Below are positions 35,415 to 43,634 of a stretch of DNA of 64,000 bases, piece by piece. Source of the stretch: Candidatus Krumholzibacteriia bacterium (GTDB taxonomy: Bacteria > Krumholzibacteriota > Krumholzibacteriia > LZORAL124-64-63); the NCBI GenBank assembly GCA_016744705.1, contig JADGDU010000024.1, positions 1 through 64,000 on the forward strand. The letters run 5' to 3'. The notes under the pieces were generated by a model. That model made no database searches. It was not told the DNA's origin and saw only the letters and a list, made by a program, of their open reading frames with translations. Positions within the stretch are counted from its first letter, which is position 1; each line of letters opens with the position of its first letter. Made by a program: the position numbers and the translations under genes.

Positions 35415-36895
35415 TGATGCGATCAAACCAACACACTGGGCTGCGGGGGCGCATATTGCTCACAGTGGGCATCACCACTATTCTGATTATGATGCTCATG
35501 TCCTGGGGAATATTGTACCGCTGGCGACAAGGGCAAATTCAGCGGGAAGAGTCTTCAGCTCTGGCCGTCAGCCATGCCTTCTCTGTAGCCGTCATCGATG
35601 CTCTGGTTTATGCAGGTCAGGGCTTTGACCAGCCCGAAGGCCTTTTAGATCATTATGTAGAACTGTTCATGGTCCAGAATCAACGTCTGCGCACTATCAC
35701 CATCCTGGATCCGGAAGGTCAGATCGTGGCTCAAAGTTGGGGGCACCTGCCCGGTCTTTGGGTATCCGGCGAGCTGTCCGCCATCATGGCTGTGCCTGGC
35801 CCCCGTGTGGTGATCGACCAAACTGATGAGGGTTCATGGGCCCTTGAAACCATTATGCCCATGCATTCCGGCAACCACCGGTGGGGAGTCTTGGTGATGA
35901 CTTTTGAAGCTGACTCCATCCGCTCCCGCATTGCCCAGGGCTTCTTCCTTTTACTCTTGTTTTCCACCGCCGTCACTTCGGTCCTCCTCCTCCTTCTCTG
36001 GATGTTGCTGAGCCGTATTCTCAACTCCCTGCATACCCTGGTCACGGCCATGGATCAGGTTGATTTCGAAACGGGCTTCGTACCTCCATTGCCTTTTCGC
36101 AGTGATGAAATAGGCCAATTGAACTTAGGGTTACACCAAATGGGCCAGCGCCTGCAACAAAGCCGCCAAGATGTCATTCGCGCTGAGAAACAGGTCTGGC
36201 ATGCCGAACGACTGGCCACCATCGGACGGCTGGCATCAGGGTTGGCCCATGAAATCAACAACCCCATTAATGGTGTGCGAAATTGTATTTTTGCTATCAA
36301 ATCCGATCCCCAAAATTTAGAACAGACCCAGGAATATCTGGATATGATGGATGAAGGTTTGTCCCATGCTTCAGGAGTCATCGAAAAGCTGCTGGGATTT
36401 GCCCGCAAGCAGCAATCCGGCTTGGCTCCAGTGGTTTTGAATGACGCTGTAGAGTCTGTTGTGCGCCTGGTGAAATTCAAGTTGGAGCGAAAAAGCATTT
36501 CCCTGGAAACCGAACTGGCGCCAGATCTGCCTGCGGTGGTTGCAGACCGCCAACTCATCCAGGAAGTGATCATGAATTTATTAATCAACGCTGTGGATGC
36601 GGTGCCTGAAGGCGGGCTTATCTGTATCAAAACAATGGTCGGCGGAGATGATATTTTACTATCGGTTCAGGACCATGGCCACGGCATTCCACCCCATCTT
36701 CAGGACCAGATATTTGATCCTTTCTTCACCACTAAAGAGACGGGTGAAGGCACTGGACTGGGCTTGTCCATCAGCCTCGGAATCATCCAGGCCCATGGCG
36801 GCCTTCTGGCTGTATCCAGCAACCCGGAATCGGGGACCACTTTCACGGTTCAGCTTCCCATCGATCGCCCCATTCAAACCGAGGAAAAAGAATGA
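35411..36895 (+). CDS. Membrane histidine kinase of the sigma-54 phosphate system, 494 aa
   Basis: Membrane segments at about 14-36 and 172-198 enclose a periplasmic sensor of about 135 residues, a suitable surface for the tethered binding protein. A HAMP-like linker follows, then HisKA with GLAHEINNPINGVRN (His about 280, the HEINNP type), and HATPase with MNLLINAVDAVPEGG, DHGHGIP and GEGTGLGLSIS. The HEINNP box is typical of NtrB-like kinases that phosphorylate sigma-54 activators. It overlaps the binding-protein gene and the regulator gene by four bases each (ATGA), so the three are translated together. Confidence 0.93.
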   Translation: MMMRSNQHTGLRGRILLTVGITTILIMMLMSWGILYRWRQGQIQREESSALAVSHAFSVAVIDALVYAGQGFDQPEGLLDHYVELFMVQNQRLRTITILDPEGQIVAQSWGHLPGLWVSGELSAIMAVPGPRVVIDQTDEGSWALETIMPMHSGNHRWGVLVMTFEADSIRSRIAQGFFLLLLFSTAVTSVLLLLLWMLLSRILNSLHTLVTAMDQVDFETGFVPPLPFRSDEIGQLNLGLHQMGQRLQQSRQDVIRAEKQVWHAERLATIGRLASGLAHEINNPINGVRNCIFAIKSDPQNLEQTQEYLDMMDEGLSHASGVIEKLLGFARKQQSGLAPVVLNDAVESVVRLVKFKLERKSISLETELAPDLPAVVADRQLIQEVIMNLLINAVDAVPEGGLICIKTMVGGDDILLSVQDHGHGIPPHLQDQIFDPFFTTKETGEGTGLGLSISLGIIQAHGGLLAVSSNPESGTTFTVQLPIDRPIQTEEKE

Positions 36896-38229
36896 AAATT
36901 CTGATGGTTGAAGACGAGCGTATGACCCGCATTGCCTTGACCGGCACCCTACGCAAGGAAGGCCATGAAGTGCTTCCCTGTCCCGACGGCCACGCCGCCA
37001 TCGCCGCCCTGGACAACAATCATTTCGATTTGGTTTTGACGGACCTGAATCTACCAGGGCCCGATGGTATCGAGATTTTGCGCCACGCCGTACTGGTCAA
37101 TCCCGATATAAAAGTTATTATCATGACCGCCTACGCCTCCACCGAAACTGCCGTCGAAGCCCTGCGCATCGGAGCTTATGATTACCTGACCAAGCCCTTC
37201 CAACCCGATGAAGTTCTGGCAAGGGTGGGCCACATTGCCAAGCTGCTTACAGTACAAGAGGAAAACCGCACTCTCAAACGACGCATTGCCGATATCAGCC
37301 AGCGCAATATCGTGGGCGACTCCCCCGTTATGGCCCGACTGGTGGAAACCATAACCACCATCGCTCCTGGTGAATTCAGCGTCTTGATTCAGGGACCCAG
37401 CGGAACAGGCAAGGAATTGGTCGCCCAAGCGATCCACCAACGCAGCAACCGACGCGATAGCCCTCTGGTGGCTATCAATTGTGCCGCCATCCCTGAAACC
37501 CTTCTTGAAAGCGAACTTTTCGGGTATCGCAAAGGGGCCTTCACCGGGGCGGACAGAGATCATGACGGGTACTTCAAGCGGGCCCACGGCGGCACGCTCT
37601 TTATCGATGACATTGACGACCTTCCCATGACCGTGCAAGTCAAACTGTTGCGCGTGATTCAGGAAAAAGAAATTGAACCCTTGGGAGGCCGCAGCACCGT
37701 TGGGGTTGATTTCCGGTTGATCTGCGCCACCAAAGTCAATTTGCGAAAATTAGTGGACGAGGGGAAATTCCGGGAAGATTTGTACTACCGCCTGAATGTT
37801 ATTCCCCTGTTTCTGCCCACCCTGGCCGAACGCAAAGAAGACATCCCTTCGCTAGTGGAACATTTCAGTCGCCGGATGGGCCGAAAACAACCGTTGCAAC
37901 TGACCAATGAACAATTCACCACCTTGATGAATCATCACTGGCCTGGCAATGTCCGGGAACTGCAAAATGTGGTGGAACGCATCACGGCCTTACCTAACAT
38001 TCCCGTGGCAGAGCTATTTGATGGCCCCCTTGGCAGACAGTCGACCCACCAGTTGTCTTCCGATGACCTGGATCCCGCCACCTTTTCAAGCTACCGTGAA
38101 TTCATGCAAAACTGTGAAGACCGCATTGTTCAATGGGCCCTGAGGCAGGCCGCTGGAAACATCAGTACAGCCGCTCGTTTGCTGGATCTTCCCCGTAGTA
38201 CATTACGCAGCAAGCTGGAAAAGAGATAA
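36892..38229 (+). CDS. NtrC-family sigma-54 response regulator, 445 aa
   Basis: Domains in order: receiver (VEDERMTRIAL, phospho-Asp 51 in VLTDLNLPG, YDYLTKPF); AAA+ (residues about 135-360) with Walker A QGPSGTGKE, ELFGYRKGAFTGAD (the sigma-54-contacting GAFTGA loop) and GGTLFIDDIDDL in place of the usual D-E; and a FIS-type HTH at the end (AAGNISTAARLLDLPRSTLR). Phosphorylation by the adjacent kinase should allow it to open sigma-54 promoters. Likely targets are the inverted repeats at 34362 and 38238-38277. No nearby rpoN. Confidence 0.95.
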   Translation: MKILMVEDERMTRIALTGTLRKEGHEVLPCPDGHAAIAALDNNHFDLVLTDLNLPGPDGIEILRHAVLVNPDIKVIIMTAYASTETAVEALRIGAYDYLTKPFQPDEVLARVGHIAKLLTVQEENRTLKRRIADISQRNIVGDSPVMARLVETITTIAPGEFSVLIQGPSGTGKELVAQAIHQRSNRRDSPLVAINCAAIPETLLESELFGYRKGAFTGADRDHDGYFKRAHGGTLFIDDIDDLPMTVQVKLLRVIQEKEIEPLGGRSTVGVDFRLICATKVNLRKLVDEGKFREDLYYRLNVIPLFLPTLAERKEDIPSLVEHFSRRMGRKQPLQLTNEQFTTLMNHHWPGNVRELQNVVERITALPNIPVAELFDGPLGRQSTHQLSSDDLDPATFSSYREFMQNCEDRIVQWALRQAAGNISTAARLLDLPRSTLRSKLEKR

Positions 38230-38237
38230 GGGGACAT

Positions 38238-38277
38238 TTGGCGAATCATCGTGACCAAAGTGGCGACATCTCGCCAC
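38238..38277 (+). promoter_or_regulatory. Tandem activator sites (UAS) upstream of the Na/Pi operon
   Basis: Two copies lie 22 bp (two helical turns) apart. TTGGCGAATCATCGTGAC (38238-38255) is the weaker copy and GTGGCGACATCTCGCCAC (38260-38277) is a perfect inverted repeat with N4. The sites are centred roughly 170 and 150 bases upstream of the expected start of the sigma-54 promoter at 38389, the normal enhancer distance. Confidence 0.7.
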
Positions 38278-38388
38278 CCCTCTCAAGGCCATACCTTGAT
38301 ATGGGGCGGGAATCGTTTAATCAACCTCCCAACTGGCTGTCACCCAATGAGTAACCTTTTTTTAAATGATTCAATGAAATATCCAAAG

Positions 38389-38405
38389 TTGGTATGTGGG
38401 TTGCA
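38389..38405 (+). promoter_or_regulatory. Sigma-54 promoter of the Na/Pi-TctCB-TctA operon
   Basis: TTGGTATGTGGGTTGCA carries GG (38391-38392) and GC (38403-38404) ten bases apart. The -12 element TTGCA is perfect, and the -24 element TGGTATG matches 5 of 7 of TGGCACG. The expected start is near 38416, before the chosen start codon of the cotransporter at 38473. Confidence 0.75.
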
Positions 38406-38472
38406 ATCTCCTTCTCTCTTGAGCGGGAATACTGTTGATTTCAGACCCCAGAAGTGGAATGAAAGGCCGGAG

Positions 38473-40566
38473 ATGATCAGAACGCGATGTCATTTGATAT
38501 TTATTCTCGTGGCCTTCTTGCTATGCAGCTTCGCTCTACCTGCTGAAGCCACTGACCTGGCCTTGGATCACCCCCTGGACCATCAGGGACGCTGCATTTC
38601 CGGTCACGGATTCACCGTCATCACTCACAGCGAATTGGAATTGTCAGCCCAGGTCACCTCTGCCGATGGCAGCAATTGCAGTGGCGTGGAAGTCAATTTT
38701 GTACAGGTGGCCCCCAGGGAACGGGCTCTTGGCAGCGCCATCAGCGACAGTGAAGGGGTGGCTGTTCTTCACTATTCGGCTGGTAAAAAAGACAAACCAG
38801 TGACCATTGTGGCCAATATTGCCGGCAGCGATGACCATGAAAGCCGCATCGTCTACCAGATTCCGGTTCGGAAAAAAACGTGGGTCATGTTCATGATTTT
38901 TGGCCTGCTCGGAGGCCTGGGCCTTTTCCTTTTTGGCATGGAAATGATGAGTTCCTCCATGCAGCGCTCGGCCGGTGGCAGGATGCGCTCTATCCTGGGA
39001 ACCCTGACGTCCAACCGCTTCATCGGCGTGGCCGTGGGCGCTTTTGTAACCATGGTCATTCAAAGTTCCAGCGCCACCACCGTCATGTTGGTCAGCTTTG
39101 TGCAAGCCCAGTTAATGACCTTCGGGCAAACCCTCGGTGTGATCCTTGGAGCAGATATTGGCACCACCATCACCGCCCAACTCATTGCTTTCAAACTCAC
39201 CGATTATGCCCTGCTGATGATCGCCATTGGTTTTGGCCTGAAATTTCTCGCCAAGCGGGAAAAACTGCGCAACGCCGGTGATGTGCTGCTGGGATTTGGT
39301 CTGCTCTTCTATGGCATGCATGTGATGAGCAACGCCATGTACCCCCTGCGCACTTACACTCCATTCCTGAACTTGCTCACGGAATTGGAGAACCCCCTGC
39401 TGGGTATTCTGGTGGGCGCGGCGTTCACCGCCTTGATCCAATCTTCCAGTGCTTTTACGGGTATTATCATCGTATTAGCCCAACAAGGATTCCTCACTTT
39501 GGATGCAGGAATTCCCCTCATATTTGGCGCCAACATAGGAACCTGTATCACAGCAGCTCTAGCCAGTATCAATGCTGACCGAGAAGCCAAACGGGTGGCC
39601 CTGGCTCACACCATGTTTAAGGTTATTGGAGTGGCAGCCGCTATTGCTTTTATTCCTCTTCTGGCCAAATTCATCCGAGACATTTCCCCAGGCGGGGTCA
39701 TTGATCCCACCGACCAAGCAGCATTGGCCAAATACATTCCCCGCCAAATTGCCAATGCCCACACGGTGTTCAATGTGAGTTTGACATTACTTTTCCTACC
39801 CTTTACTGGCTTGTTTGGAAAGCTGATTATGCGTATGCTTCCCGACCAGCAAGAGGAGTTGGCCGTGCGATACGACGCCCGCTTCCTCGAACCATCCTTG
39901 CTTAGCACTCCAGCTCTGGCTTTGAATCTCGCCAAAGTGGAAATCATAAAAATGGGAGAAATGGTCAAAGAAATGGCCATCAAATCTATCGAACCATTTT
40001 TCTCTGGAGATCTTTCAGAACTGGATGAGCTTCACGAGATGGAAGACCGCATAGATGCCCTGGATGAGCAGATATCCGCTTACCTTATTGAGATCGGTAA
40101 AAAAGCGCTGAATCAGGAGCAAGCCGATGAAGTGTATCTCATGCTGCATGTGACCAAACAATACGAACAAATCGCCGACATCGTCGACAAGGAACTGCGG
40201 CCTCTGGCCCAGAATAAAACAGCAAAGGCCGCTTCGTTCTCCGAGGAAGGTGCTGCCGAGGTGAAAGAGTATCACCTCAAAATGATCAAGCAAATTGCTC
40301 GTAGCATTGATACTTTTACTGACAGCAGTTTGGAAAAGGCCATTAAGATGACCAAGAAACAGGCCAAATATGTGGCCCTCGAAGGCGATCTGAGACAGCA
40401 CCATTTCCAGCGCTTGCAGTTGAATGTTCGGGAATCCGTAACCACCAGTGGGATCCATCTGGACCTGATGGATTGCATGCGCAAGATGAACAGTTATTCC
40501 GCCAACATCGCCCGGGCGCTGGTACAGCGTTATGGGGAAAAAAAAGAACCCGGTACAAAATCATGA
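38473..40566 (+). CDS. Na+/phosphate cotransporter (NptA/PNaS family) with exported Ig-like and C-terminal PhoU-like domains, 697 aa
   Basis: The start is the ATG giving MIRTRCHLIFILVAF, a signal peptide to AEA, with AAAGG six bases upstream and downstream of the sigma-54 start; the frame to 38251 would begin before the promoter. Residues about 25-135 are a secreted Ig-like domain (VTSADGSNCSGVEVNFVQV). The carrier has the repeated QSSSAT and QSSSAF motifs of NptA, with LGADIGTTITAQ and FGANIGTCITAAL. The last 200 residues are PhoU-like helices (EDRIDALDEQISAYL, KQYEQIADIVDK). It imports phosphate with sodium, a medium-affinity system complementing Pst. Its stop overlaps the next start (ATGA). 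Confidence 0.93.
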   Translation: MIRTRCHLIFILVAFLLCSFALPAEATDLALDHPLDHQGRCISGHGFTVITHSELELSAQVTSADGSNCSGVEVNFVQVAPRERALGSAISDSEGVAVLHYSAGKKDKPVTIVANIAGSDDHESRIVYQIPVRKKTWVMFMIFGLLGGLGLFLFGMEMMSSSMQRSAGGRMRSILGTLTSNRFIGVAVGAFVTMVIQSSSATTVMLVSFVQAQLMTFGQTLGVILGADIGTTITAQLIAFKLTDYALLMIAIGFGLKFLAKREKLRNAGDVLLGFGLLFYGMHVMSNAMYPLRTYTPFLNLLTELENPLLGILVGAAFTALIQSSSAFTGIIIVLAQQGFLTLDAGIPLIFGANIGTCITAALASINADREAKRVALAHTMFKVIGVAAAIAFIPLLAKFIRDISPGGVIDPTDQAALAKYIPRQIANAHTVFNVSLTLLFLPFTGLFGKLIMRMLPDQQEELAVRYDARFLEPSLLSTPALALNLAKVEIIKMGEMVKEMAIKSIEPFFSGDLSELDELHEMEDRIDALDEQISAYLIEIGKKALNQEQADEVYLMLHVTKQYEQIADIVDKELRPLAQNKTAKAASFSEEGAAEVKEYHLKMIKQIARSIDTFTDSSLEKAIKMTKKQAKYVALEGDLRQHHFQRLQLNVRESVTTSGIHLDLMDCMRKMNSYSANIARALVQRYGEKKEPGTKS

Positions 40567-42056
40567 TAAAAAAATGCCTGACCCTTTTATTGCTTGCCGC
40601 TGTCCTGTCTGCCGGTCTGCCATCTGGCGTCCGTGCGGAGTATCCGGACAAACCCATTGTCATCATCGTGCATGCCAAACCTGGTGGAGCCATCGATCTG
40701 ACGGCCCGGATGATTGCCAAGGTGGCCCGCAACTATACGAAAACGCCTTTCGTCATTGAAAATCGTTTTGGCGGATCTGGTGCTGTGGCCATGCGCGCGG
40801 TGTTGGGAAAGGATCCTGACGGGTACCATATGCTGGCCTTTCCGGCCACCTTCATCTCCACCGTGAAAGTCACCCGCAGCAAAATTGATATGGACGACTA
40901 CCGTTTTCTGGCTTGCATGGTGGAAGCACCAGAAGCACTTATAACAAATCGCCACAGCGATGTAGTCTCTCTTGAAGACATTATTCGCGATGCCAAAGCC
41001 AAAAATGGGCGGCAGATTTGGGTGGGGCCTGGTGTTGGCAGCCTGGATCACCTCATGGCTGTTAAAACCTGGGACAAGCTGGGCATCAGCGCAACCTGGT
41101 TGCCCTATGATGGTGGCGGGGAAGCCGTCGCCGCACTGATGGGTGGCCACGGCACCGTTTATGTGGGTAACCCTGAAGATGTCCGCGGCCGACCGGACCT
41201 GCACATTGCCGCAGTTTCAGCCCAGAAAAGACTGACCCGTTTTCCCGAATCCCCCACCTTGCTGGAATCGGGTTGCGACCTGCCCAACGAAATCATGTGG
41301 CGCGGCTTCGCTGTGCACAAAGACACCCCCGACCCCATCTGTCTCTGGCTGACCGACTTGCTGAACAACGTTTCCACCGACACAGAATGGGTGGATTTTG
41401 TCAAATTTAACTCCGCCCAAAATGTCTTTTACGAGAGAGAAGAATTTACGGCCCTGGTCACCCGGGACAGCGAAGAGTCCATCAAGTATCTGAAGATGGC
41501 CAACATCATCGCCGGTGATCCCGACCAGCAGGCCAAACAGAAAAGAATGATGGGTTGGTTCTCAGTCCCTCTGGTTTTTGCCGGATTATTTCTGGTGATC
41601 CGGTTCGGGCGTAAAAAGCTCACGGGCCAAACCAGCATTGCCACCTTTACATTAGCACTGGCGTTGCTCTTCCTCTTCTATGCCTTCAGTTTTCCACCGC
41701 CCGCCAATGACCAAAAAGTGGGAGCGGCCTCCATTCCGATCATCTGGGCCCTGGTCTTGATTGCCTTTTCTATCATGCAAATCATTGGCGGCATCAAAAA
41801 TCCCCAGGATAATTCCCGGGGCCGAATCCGCCTCGTATTGGTGATCATCGTCCTGATGACTCTGTTCGTTTTCCTGATGCCCGTGGCGGGATTCTTTCTC
41901 TCCATGCTGATCCTGCTTGTGGGTGGTGTTTACGCCATGGGATATCGACGACATATTTCCGTGGGCCTGCTATCTGCCGGCATGATTGCCTTCTGTTGGT
42001 TCATCTTCATCAAAACTCTGGGATTACCCCTGCCCATGGGCAACTTATTCGGATAG
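40563..42056 (+). CDS. TctC-TctB fusion of a tripartite tricarboxylate (TTT) transporter, 497 aa
   Basis: The start (ATG at 40563) overlaps the Na/Pi stop by four bases. Residues 1-24 are a signal sequence (AVLSAGLPSGVRA). Residues about 25-320 are a TctC/Bug-type solute-binding protein (EYPDKPIVIIVHAKPGGAID, PFVIENRFGGSG). From about residue 330 the chain becomes a four-helix TctB small membrane subunit (ending KTLGLPLPMGNLF). TctC and TctB are normally separate; the fusion tethers the receptor to the membrane. The substrate is unknown. Confidence 0.88.
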   Translation: MIKKCLTLLLLAAVLSAGLPSGVRAEYPDKPIVIIVHAKPGGAIDLTARMIAKVARNYTKTPFVIENRFGGSGAVAMRAVLGKDPDGYHMLAFPATFISTVKVTRSKIDMDDYRFLACMVEAPEALITNRHSDVVSLEDIIRDAKAKNGRQIWVGPGVGSLDHLMAVKTWDKLGISATWLPYDGGGEAVAALMGGHGTVYVGNPEDVRGRPDLHIAAVSAQKRLTRFPESPTLLESGCDLPNEIMWRGFAVHKDTPDPICLWLTDLLNNVSTDTEWVDFVKFNSAQNVFYEREEFTALVTRDSEESIKYLKMANIIAGDPDQQAKQKRMMGWFSVPLVFAGLFLVIRFGRKKLTGQTSIATFTLALALLFLFYAFSFPPPANDQKVGAASIPIIWALVLIAFSIMQIIGGIKNPQDNSRGRIRLVLVIIVLMTLFVFLMPVAGFFLSMLILLVGGVYAMGYRRHISVGLLSAGMIAFCWFIFIKTLGLPLPMGNLFG

Positions 42057-42072
42057 GAACTGGTAAACAGGA

Positions 42073-43584
42073 ATGGAAATTTTACAAAATCTGATTGAAG
42101 GATTTGCATCGCTGGTGGGCGCTGGACTGGTGGGCGTCTCCTGGTGGGAGCCCACATTGGTTATAGCCGGTGGCATTGTCATTGGCATTTTTGTGGGCGT
42201 GATGCCCGGTCTCTCAGCATCCACAGGAGTGGCCCTCATGGTGCCCTTCACTTATGGAATGCACCCGCTCATTGCCCTCATTCTGCTGACAGCGGTTTAT
42301 ACCGCCAGCGCCTACGGTGGCTGCATCACGGCCATCGCCATTAATACCCCCGGGACGCCAGCGGCGGTGGCTCTTTCTTTCGATGGTTATGCCCTGACAA
42401 AAAAGGGTGATCCAGGCAGAGCCCTGGGCTCCGCCGTCATCGCAAACTGCACCGGCGGCATCATCGGCACCTTCATCCTGGTTCTGTTCTCCGTCCCTCT
42501 GGCCAAAGCGGCCCTGGCTTTTGGCCCGCCTGAGTATTTCGCCTTGGCCATTTTTGGTCTGACCATTGTGGTTTCCATGGAACAGAAAAACATGCTCAAA
42601 GGTGCGGTCAGCACCGTGCTGGGTCTGCTGCTGATGACCATGGGGCTGGATCCCATTTCCGGTTACATGCGCTTCACCTTTGGCATCCCTGAGCTCACCG
42701 ATGGGGTGGCTTTTATCCCGGCCCTTATTGGCCTTTTTGCCGTGGGCGAGGTCTTGCTAAATATCGAACGCTATGAACCTGTTCAAGCGGGGCTGCAATC
42801 ATTTTCCAGCAAAATGCCTGGGCGTAAAGAACTGTTGGGGCTCAAGCGGGCCATCATGACATCTTCGGTGCTCGGTACCGTCATTGGTGTGGTTCCCGGA
42901 GCCGGGGCCACCATTGCCGCTTTCATTGCTTACAATGAGGCCCGGCGCACCAGCAAAAAACCTGAAGAGTTTGGCCACGGCAGCCTCGAAGGCGTGGCTG
43001 CTCCGGCCGCAGCCGCTGGTGGTTCGGTAGGCGGCGCTCTGGTTCCCCTGCTGACCTTGGGTATTCCCGGCAGCGCGGCCACCGCGGTCCTGGTGGGGGC
43101 CCTGATGCTGCACGGCGTCACCCCCGGTCCGGAATTATTTGTGGGAAAAAACTCGTACCTGGTTTACGGACTGTTTGCCAGTCTGGTGGTGGGAAACGCC
43201 ATTCTTCTCGTGCTGGGAATTCTGGGCAACCGGCTCTGGGTCAAAATTATTGCCGCCCCCAAGGCCCTCCTCTTCCCGGTCATTTTGGTCATCGCATTCA
43301 TCGGCAGTTACGGTGTGGCCAACTCCATGTTCGATGTGGTGATCTGCCTGGTGTTTGGCATTCTGGGTTGGATCCTTCGCCGTTACGGATTCCCTACGGC
43401 CCCACTGGTGCTAGCTCTGATTCTTGGCTACATGGCAGAAAGCAACTTCCGCCGCGCTCTGATCATGGGCGATGCCAGCATCTTTTTGACCCGCCCCGTC
43501 AGTGCCATCATGCTGGTTCTGGCTCTGCTCTCCTTTTCCATGCCCTTTATCAGAAACCGGAAAAACAAGCAGGAAAAGAAATGA
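42073..43584 (+). CDS. tctA: TctA large permease of TTT transporter, 503 aa
   Basis: This is the twelve-helix TctA family. The signatures GVMPGLSASTGVALMVPFTYG, YGGCITAIAINTPGTPAA, GVVPGAGATIAAFIAYNEAR and LTLGIPGSAATAVLVGALMLHG are all present. It is a cation-coupled inner-membrane permease using the TctC-TctB fusion. It begins 17 bases after the fusion gene and ends at an inverted repeat. Citrate, tricarballylate or terephthalate-like acids are known substrates of relatives; in this operon a phosphorus-containing or phosphate-linked acid is possible but untested. Confidence 0.93.
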   Translation: MEILQNLIEGFASLVGAGLVGVSWWEPTLVIAGGIVIGIFVGVMPGLSASTGVALMVPFTYGMHPLIALILLTAVYTASAYGGCITAIAINTPGTPAAVALSFDGYALTKKGDPGRALGSAVIANCTGGIIGTFILVLFSVPLAKAALAFGPPEYFALAIFGLTIVVSMEQKNMLKGAVSTVLGLLLMTMGLDPISGYMRFTFGIPELTDGVAFIPALIGLFAVGEVLLNIERYEPVQAGLQSFSSKMPGRKELLGLKRAIMTSSVLGTVIGVVPGAGATIAAFIAYNEARRTSKKPEEFGHGSLEGVAAPAAAAGGSVGGALVPLLTLGIPGSAATAVLVGALMLHGVTPGPELFVGKNSYLVYGLFASLVVGNAILLVLGILGNRLWVKIIAAPKALLFPVILVIAFIGSYGVANSMFDVVICLVFGILGWILRRYGFPTAPLVLALILGYMAESNFRRALIMGDASIFLTRPVSAIMLVLALLSFSMPFIRNRKNKQEKK

Positions 43585-43589
43585 TTACT

Positions 43590-43634
43590 GTTGAGATTCA
43601 GTAGGTTGGGCCCACCTCCCTACTGAATCTCAAC
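43590..43634. repeat. Perfect 16-bp inverted repeat at convergent gene ends
   Basis: Arms 43590-43605 and 43619-43634 (gttgagattcagtagg and its complement) flank a 13-base loop. The right arm contains the stop and last codons of the minus-strand sulfatase gene, and the left arm follows the tctA stop by five bases. There is no long T-run, so it is a convergent terminator or mRNA-end hairpin. Confidence 0.75.
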
